Assembly (NCBI GenBank): GCA_016808115.1
Contig: JAEQBH010004419.1
Location: 62,001 to 126,000, forward strand
DNA length: 64,000 bases
DNA from: Tetrastigma voinierianum
Taxonomy: Eukaryota; Streptophyta; Magnoliopsida; Vitales; Vitaceae
Direction of reading: 5' to 3'
Positions 57,761 through 64,000 of this stretch are shown one piece after another. Position numbers and translations under genes: made by a program. Below the pieces are notes generated by a model. The model ran no database searches and was not told where the DNA came from. It worked only from the letters and a program-made list of their open reading frames with translations. Positions within the stretch are counted from its first letter, which is position 1, and each line of letters begins with the position of its first letter.

Positions 57761-58179
57761 ATACATCACAGGCATTTTGGTGAATTAAATGTGATGTGTG
57801 ATGGTGTATAACATGTTTGTTATATGTGAATTGTGTGAAATTGTATGCTTGGTGATTAAGCATAGGGAAATTGTTGAACACTAGGGCCGAGAAAACACAA
57901 CCTTAGATGTTCCTGCACCCAAGGTAACACCAGAAAAAAAAAAAGAAATAAATGAAAAATATATATATTTTCTCGGGCAATGCTCCGCTAACATGAACTC
58001 GAATGGAAATTGTGGAATTCTGGAAATTTATTCCAGTTTTTGCACAAGGGAAAGAATTGAAATTAAATTCTAGAAATTTTGAAGTGGGTAAAGAGCAATG
58101 TACAAGCTACTGCATCTTTAGGAGTAGCAGGGAAGGCTACTGGATGAGGAAGAAAAAAAAAAAAATTCGCAGGTGCCAG

Positions 58180-58670
58180 ACTGCGGAGGTCGCGATATCG
58201 ATATGAGGTTGCGGCCTCGGATTGTTGACGTGAGGTCGCTACCAAATGGACGTCGCGACCTGGCTGATCGCGATGTGGTTGAAGCTTGAGGGAGCCGTTG
58301 ATGTCGCGACATCAAAGTGAGGTCAGCGATAATGGTGGCAAAGAAAGGAGGTCATCGCCGCACACGGCCGCGACGTGAAGAAAGGGGGCAGCAGTTTGAT
58401 GTCACGACATCATTGCGAGGTCGCACATGGGCGATAAAGCCACAGGAGGTCGCGACATCGCGGGATGTCACGACATGGGCTGGGCAAAGGGCAGCCGGGC
58501 TTGATGTCGACATGGACAAATAGCGGAGGTCGCGACATGAAAACGACATGTCGCGACACGGGTTAGTCTTCGGGATGTCACGACACGGGTCGGCGTCGCC
58601 GGCATAAAGGGCTACTCGCCGACGGGCCGAGAGATGCGGTCGCGACACCCGATATGATGTCGCATGATCT
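58180..58670. repeat. Cluster of TGTCGCGACA-type palindromes (element E leader)
   Basis: About 13 occurrences of GTCGCGAC, TGTCACGACA or GTCGACA-type palindromes in 490 bases. One is the perfect 14-base GATGTCGCGACATC near 58300. Spacing is about 15-65 bases and not constant. Linkers are rich in GAGGTCGC and ACATGG. Confidence 0.8.
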
Positions 58671-58920
58671 CGTGTATGCTACGTCGCCGGACATCGGGCG
58701 ACGCCGCCGATAACGGCGCTTCGGATCGGGCAGCGCGTGGAGGTCGCCGGCGCGCCACGGCACTGGTACGCTACGACCGCGCACGCCGAGCGCGGCCGCG
58801 GGGCCGGGCCGTGGCGCGCGACATGCGCCGACATGGGCGGCAGCGCGCAGCGCCGCCCACGACCGGCACCGCGCGCTGCGCTCGCGACCCGGCTTTGGGT
58901 GTGCGACCGCGGCACTCCAA
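58670..58920. other. GC-rich island in element E
   Basis: About 250 bases of very high G/C with GCGCGC, CCGCGG and GGGCCGGGCC words. It lies downstream of the palindrome cluster, as in element A1. Overlapping open frames on both strands are compositional. Confidence 0.75.
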
Positions 58921-58949
58921 CTCCAGCTTTTGATTCAGCTAAGTAATCG

Positions 58950-59830
58950 CGCATACCACGCTTGATCACTGCTCATGGACACTGCTCATGAACACTGCTC
59001 ACAAAATTTTTAAAATTTTTCAGGTATACTTAATATATAAAATATTTATATGGAAATTAGTATAAGTGCATCAACGAGGTATGTGAAAATTTTTTTTTTT
59101 TCGGTGTGTGAATAGTGTCTCGAGGCTGCATTTTCACCCTTGAGACACGTTATTGAAATTAATCGTTTCGACATGGTGTATTAGGGTACTTTTATTTTCC
59201 TATGCATAACAAGGTCTCGGGCACTATACGAGCACCTTCGCAAGAGTGTCGTGCATAAAGCCGTAGGGCCAGAGTGTGGGTCGGCCGGACAGATCGTAGC
59301 TGCGCAAAGGGAAGCTGCAGGGACTTTAAGGTGGCAGACCTATCGTTGTTGATGTCGTTGACATGGATGCCGAGCTGACAACCATCTGGGTTGTCGGGCA
59401 TCGAGACTCAGGCCGCTGTCACCCGACACCTACATCGATTCGGGGCTTAGAGGTTGCAGCCTTTAGAGAAGCCAAGTATGATGTTCTTCCCTGTGACGTG
59501 GAGAGAGTCGACCGATAGTCGAGATTACGAGTGAGTTATCCCTAAGATTTTGCTTATGGTGGACCCCGATCGGGTGCCACAATATGGCATATACACCGCA
59601 TTATACATGCACAAAACATCGTGATACCACGGGTGTGGAGGCATAGTCGACTGACACTGTTAAGTGTTTGATGGTGTGTCGTGAGTACACGGTGGTAGGT
59701 CAACACGTGTGGTGTCGATTAGTAGGCTCGACACAAGACGACATCTAAATGAGTCGCACGGGTTAAGAAAATGGGAATGGCTCATTGCAATTCATATGCA
59801 CTAGTGGCACTCCTAGAACATTAGGAGGAG
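58950..59830 (+). other. Element E interior between GC island and minisatellites
   Basis: AT-rich with a poly-T run near 59090, then mixed sequence containing 'ctgacaaccatctgg' and 'cggggcttagaggttgcagcctttag'. These resemble 'atgacaaccatctaag' and 'cgggcatagaggcggaggcctttag' in the complete A element (39305-39320 and 39155-39180), though in the opposite order. No gag or pol motif is recognisable. Confidence 0.6.
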
Positions 59831-60250
59831 TGCATGGTGGGGTTTCTCGAGAATTGTTCGGAGGGTTGACCAACAATATTATTTATCTGAGTGTGTCCAC
59901 TACAATATCGGAGGATTGTCCATATATAATATCAATCGCCTGAGTATGCCCAATTGGATATACATCTGAGGATTGTCTCACATATAATATCACCGTCTGA
60001 GTATGCCCACTGATATACATCGGAGGGTTGTCCATATCTAATATCAATCGTCTGAGTATGCCCAATTGATATACATCGGAGGGTTGTCCATATCTAATAT
60101 CAATCGTCGGAGTATGCCCAATCGATATACACTCCGAGGGTCATTCCATATCTAATATCAATCGTCGGAGTATGCCCAATTGATATACACTTGAGGGGTG
60201 GTCCACAAAATAGATGCCATCTGAGTATGTCCACTATTTATATCTGAGGG
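59830..60250. repeat. Minisatellite 1 of element E (about 58-60-bp units)
   Basis: Six or seven units of 'ggagggttgtccatatctaatatcaatcgtc', then 'gagtatgcccaattgatatacatc'. Unit words (TATCAATCG, TTGATATA, GAGGGT.GTCCA) are the same as in the family A LTR minisatellite (16480-16790). Confidence 0.88.
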
Positions 60251-60286
60251 TCGCTACGCTTTAAAAACAAATACTTTTGTTTGGAA

Positions 60287-60800
60287 ATGGTTATCACAAA
60301 GACTCAGAGTTGAGTGATAGGAGTCGGGAGAGACTCGAGATGAGGACATACGGAGATGGTTATCACCAAGACTTAGAGTTGAGTGATAGGAGTCGGGAGA
60401 GACTCGAGATGAGGACATACGGAGATGGTTATCACCCATACTTAGAGTTGAGTGATAGGAGTCGGGAGAGACTCGAGATGAGGACATACGGAGATGGCTT
60501 TATCACTCCACTTCTAGAGTTGAGTGATACAGAGCCTGAGACTCGAGGTGAGGACATATGGATATGGTTATCACCCACCTGGGCTGATGATAGAGCCCGG
60601 AGAGACCCCGAGGTGACATACGACTCAAGCTATCACCCGCACTCAGGCCGGCTGATGAGCCTGAGAGACTCCGAGGTGAGGACATACGACCGTTATCACC
60701 CGTGACTAGAGAGTCGGAAAGGATGTGAGCCTGGGTGACTCGAGATGAAAACAAACGGCCGTGGTTATCACATAGACCCTGTAGGAGTCGAGTGATAGAG
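60287..60800. repeat. Minisatellite 2 of element E (69-bp units)
   Basis: Units begin 'atggttatcac' at 60287, 60356, 60425 and 60494, exactly 69 bases apart. The first three are nearly identical, and decayed units continue to about 60800. Because 69 is divisible by 3, a + strand frame (60277-60705) stays open with a 23-residue repeat (core ELSDRSRERLEMRTYGDGYH). I regard this as a by-product of the repeat. Confidence 0.92.
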
Positions 60801-61029
60801 TCGAGTGACTCCGAGATTCGGGGTACCCAAATGGAAATTTCATTCGGTGCGTTGGTGAACCGACAAGGTGAATGGATATCAATCAAAGATTATATTCATC
60901 GACGTACCCATTAGGTCATTGATCGCGGACTCGAAGGTCACCGCTACACACCAAGCAGAATCAAGGTGTAGGGTCGATATGCACGTGGTTGATGCAAGAG
61001 GTGCATGGAATTTGACTAAATTCTTTTGG

Positions 61030-61041
61030 TTAAGGGGAGAA
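61030..61041 (+). other. Polypurine tract of element E
   Basis: TTAAGGGGAGAA directly before TGTGAGACCCC of the 3' LTR. Confidence 0.85.
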
Positions 61042-62405
61042 TGTGAGACCCCTAAAAACCGCATTTCCTAAGAGCGATAAATGACACTTCGGGCCAAAAT
61101 CCGATTCTTCAGATCTCTGGAGGACAATGACACACCGCTGGAATCGCCTCACGAAATCTAGCTACCACGCCGAGCCTCTCGTCGAATTCGGTGACGTTTT
61201 TAATTTCACGCCGAGGCACCGAGAGAGACGAGGACACTTGGCATCGGGCCAGGTGGGCCCAAGAGGCGCCACGCGCCGTCACGGAGAGTCAAACTTGAGT
61301 CATCAAGTGGGGCCTACTTTGACACATACATCATGCCATTTGGATAGAAATCTCAAGGTAGATGGATAAGGATAAGGGTGTAATCCTATGGTCCAATGAG
61401 AAATGAACATGTGGCATAGAGGACTTGTCTCTTGACCAACCTCGACCCAAATCAGTTTGGGAGGGGGAAAGAGAGAGGGAGAGACCAACCGAGAGAGGGA
61501 GAGTGAGGAAGAGAGGGTTTTTGGGGAGAGAGGCTCCACCTTCTCTGTACCCCTACGACGGACCGTTGGCTTCCTGGGCGAGGCAAGGATGTAAGTTGCT
61601 CCCCTACCGCAAGGACTACACGCGGTACCAGATTCGGGGGAGTTTCGACAAACTCCTGGAAAGGTAGGGCTTTTCTCCTACTTGTTTTACTTTCGCTTAA
61701 GGGTCTTGTGTAATGGGTGGGGATTTGTCGAGGCCTGATCGGCCGAGATTTCCTCGCCTAAAAGATTTGGACCTAATGAATAAACTTGGTGTGGTTTGGA
61801 TGTACCACGACCGCTCAGGTGATTTGTGTGATGCTGTCATAAGTACATATCAACACGTCGGACACAATCGCGTCGTTCCAAGAGGAACCGCCGGATTGCG
61901 CCTTAAATTTCATGCGAAGCTAAGTTTATGTTATTATTATAAACTCGAATAACACTTAATGCATTTATTTAATTCTCGTTAATATATGCATGAGCGATAT
62001 ATTAGCATGTGTTGAATGTGTGTGCCATTGCATTTCACTTAGCGGAGTAACCCAAGTAGGAAAATTCCTCTACCGGGCTTTGCTCAATTCGTCAGACTGG
62101 TATATTTTCGTGTAAATCAAGACACTTCGGGGGATTGGACGATCCGGGACCTTAGAGGCGTAAGAAATGGCCAACCTGGCCATCTGTATTTTTGTTCTTT
62201 GTAAAATCTCTGGGTAAGAGACCTACTTTGTATAAATTGTAATTGAATACAATTAAAATAAATCAATTTTGTGTATAAAATATACATTTGTATGATGTGT
62301 AGGCCCAAGTGGCAAATTTAATTAATGTATCGTGCCTCATGACGTGAGACACGCAGATTTCCCCGGTTGACTGGGAATAACTGACCCCGGGGTTTTGGGG
62401 CTACA
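61042..62405 (+). repeat. Family E 3' LTR
   Basis: TGTGAGACCCCTAAA to TTTTGGGGCTACA, about 1364 bases, collinear with the solo E LTR (1387 bases). The hairpin block is near 62035-62100. Confidence 0.88.
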
Positions 62406-62545
62406 ATCGACGAGGGTCAAGGGTCCAATTTAGCTGTGCTATCCCCTAGCTCACAGTGGGGTTTTTCGCTCCGGCTCGAACCCGGGACCAAGAGCTTGTA
62501 CCATTCGAGTAGTTCTACCACATTAACCTGGCTATAAATAAAGGA
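62406..62545 (-). mobile_element. tRNA-derived SINE, minus strand
   Basis: On the minus strand TGGTAGAACTACTCGAATGG (A-box-like) is followed after about 20 bases by GGTCCCGGGTTCGAGCC, a near-perfect polymerase III B box. A 'gtgagctaggggatagcac' body shared with 56210-56260 comes next. It lies between the E 3' LTR and a truncated A LTR. It resembles a tRNA gene only in these boxes and cannot fold into a full tRNA. Confidence 0.7.
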
Positions 62546-64000
62546 TTCGTTTTCTTAAATGAACCAAGGCAAAAACGTGAAGGCCATTTTTGATGCAATG
62601 AGCTTGGCTCGAGTTTTTAGAGAGAGAGTGTTTCTCTCTGGGGGACAATCTTAAGATCCGACCGTCGGGCGCTCGGGGCGAGAAGGAAAAGGTTCTACGC
62701 AAGTGTGCTACGCGTGACTCGGATCGAGAGTTTCTTCAAACTCCTATAAGAGGATTTTCCTACTTGCGCTGCTATTCCCATTTTTAAGGGTTTTTCCATG
62801 TTTCTGGCTGCCTGAGGCCGTGAGGTTGCTTTGATCGGTCCCAAAACTCGGGACCTAATTATTTGAATTTATTTCCAGATTTTTGTTGTGGTCGTGATCG
62901 TCCGGTAATGTTAGGGGCTGTTTCAGGTGGGAATTTGGCATTAAAATACATGCTCGAGATGACAAGGCCTGAATGCCGCTTGATCTACTTTCTAAAACAT
63001 GGGACCGAAGTGTTAGAATTTTCGGGGAGCCGATTTGGGGTAATCTAGACACCGGCATGGATCGTTATGGGTCCTTTTGTGATAATTTATTCACTAAATT
63101 GGCGTGCTTCGTGTTTATGAGACCTGCACAGGAGAAACGGCCCAAAAAGTGAAACCGAGATCGACATGTGGGTCGCCAAGGGATACCATCTGTCGGATCA
63201 AGTAAAATCATCCGTCAGGTGAATCGATAAAAAAATCATCCATGTGTTCGCATTTGGACTTGTGTGACCAATGGGATTATATGTGTAGGAATTAATTTGT
63301 AGAGTTGGTTGATCAAAGAATTATTAAAGTTAATGTTTGAGGTGTTAAATAAAATGACGCAATTATATAGAATTAAATTGTGTCAGAAGCCATTGGTGAT
63401 GATTATGATTTGCTCAAGTGAGTTGGGATTGGGTGATGATTTAAGTGTGGAATTACATGTGTAATTGTAGTTGATTGAATATATATATCATTATATCATG
63501 GTAAATGGTTTTGAAAATGGCATAATGCATTTTCATATTAATCGGGTAACCTAGAGTTGTGAGTGCAATGACGCGTATTTTATAAAAACGGATATGGTTG
63601 CGAAGGAATTTCAAAGGATGATATTCGGAGAATCGTCGAGACACAATCAGACACTTTCGATGAGGACCATGACTGCTTCGAAGCTCACCAACCAATTCAC
63701 TTCTGAGGGTAGTCTATTATTTTACCGAACATTTCGGCAGTGTATTTTCAAGAACAACGGTTTTGTTTTTGAAATGATTATTTTCTCATACACAGGCTTA
63801 GGCAAGTGTGAGTGAGCCTGAGGACTTTCGTGACATGGGGATGACATGTAGACATTCAAGTAGGATCGTATTTACTGAGTGTGTGTTTAATTTGGAGCAT
63901 TGCACCGGTACTTTAGTGGTGAGTAGCCCACTTAGTGGCTATTCTACCGAGCTTTAGCTCACCCCGTCTCATCCCCTTTATTTTCTTGTGCACAAGGAGC
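62546..64000 (+). repeat. Family A LTR, 5'-truncated and cut by the window end
   Basis: Starts within the LTR at a point equivalent to about 35200 in the complete element. It continues through 'tttttaagggtttttc', 'gtcccaaaactcgggacc' and 'aattacatgtgtaattgtag' to the hairpin block at about 63915-63985. The LTR end lies outside the window. Confidence 0.82.

Larger units (their letters stand above)
56342..62405 (+). mobile_element. Non-autonomous family E element
   Basis: 5' LTR (56342-57535, truncated), interior without gag or pol, polypurine tract (61030-61041) and 3' LTR (61042-62405). Interior order: unexplained stretch, A-like leader, palindrome cluster, GC-rich island, 3' block shared with family A, two minisatellites. 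No target-site duplication is visible. The left side begins GTGAGAC after 'cactacc' and has lost its first bases. Confidence 0.75.

Noticed and set aside
58664..58969. Frames in the E element GC island
   Set aside because: Compositional. Three different frames on two strands are open over the same bases.
60277..60705. 142-codon repeat protein
   Set aside because: Generated by a 69-base minisatellite whose unit is divisible by three. The frame is lost as soon as units decay, and no gene context exists.
62440..62520. Possible tRNA gene
   Set aside because: Good B box and partial A box, but no closing acceptor stem or anticodon arm. It is better explained as a SINE head.

Overview
The window is plant nuclear heterochromatin made almost entirely of nested, decayed LTR retrotransposons. 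I see no intact host gene, rRNA, functional tRNA, operon or CRISPR array. The plant assignment rests on Ty3/gypsy pol remnants (one with a chromodomain), primer-binding sites complementary to initiator tRNA-Met, tRNA-derived SINEs and a probable endogenous pararetrovirus (Caulimoviridae). I cannot name the species. Repeat copies differ by many one- to few-base indels, so every reading frame is broken. Part of this may be uncorrected long-read error rather than age.

I use working names for the repeat families. Family A is on the + strand unless stated, starts TGTAAGACC, ends GGGGCGTCACA and has LTRs of about 2.1-2.3 kb. Family B is on the minus strand with LTRs of about 2.75 kb and a chromodomain. 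Family D is on the minus strand with LTRs of about 3.0-3.1 kb built from hairpin arrays. Family E is on the + strand with LTRs of about 1.37 kb and is related to A. Family F is on the minus strand with LTRs of about 0.66 kb and ends TGTTGG/CCAACA. 'EPRV' is the pararetrovirus-like sequence.

Layout. 1-3897: end of an A 5' LTR, then leader, gag and reverse-transcriptase remnants. 3907-18510: an A LTR broken by a complete B element (4237-14490, TSD TATAG) and by a solo A LTR (15279-17379, TSD TCGGG). The B element itself carries a solo A LTR inside its RT (9331-11323). 18530-29613: an F element whose single LTR is split by a D element (20865-29190). 29614-44343: AT-rich spacer and EPRV-like sequence, interrupted by a solo E LTR (32937-34323, TSD ATGTG) and by a structurally complete but non-coding A element (34777-41731, TSD ATTTC). 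44358-47770: an AT microsatellite split by a solo D LTR (TSD TGTAT). 47780-56012: a second copy of the F + spacer + EPRV block, carrying a different insertion (solo A LTR 49684-51916). 56013-56340: two SINE-like units. 56342-62405: a non-coding E element with palindrome clusters, a GC-rich island and two minisatellites. 62406-62545: a SINE. 62546-64000: a truncated A LTR running off the window.

The most useful results are these. Target-site duplications and an empty-site comparison between the two block copies let the insertion order be read. The non-autonomous A and E elements share a layout of palindrome or repeat cluster, GC-rich island and short 3' block. The LTRs of A, B and D each carry their own satellite or hairpin arrays, and the B LTRs carry clustered W-boxes. 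An EPRV fragment with promoter, primer site and several coding remnants, but no recognisable RT, abuts an AT dinucleotide tract.
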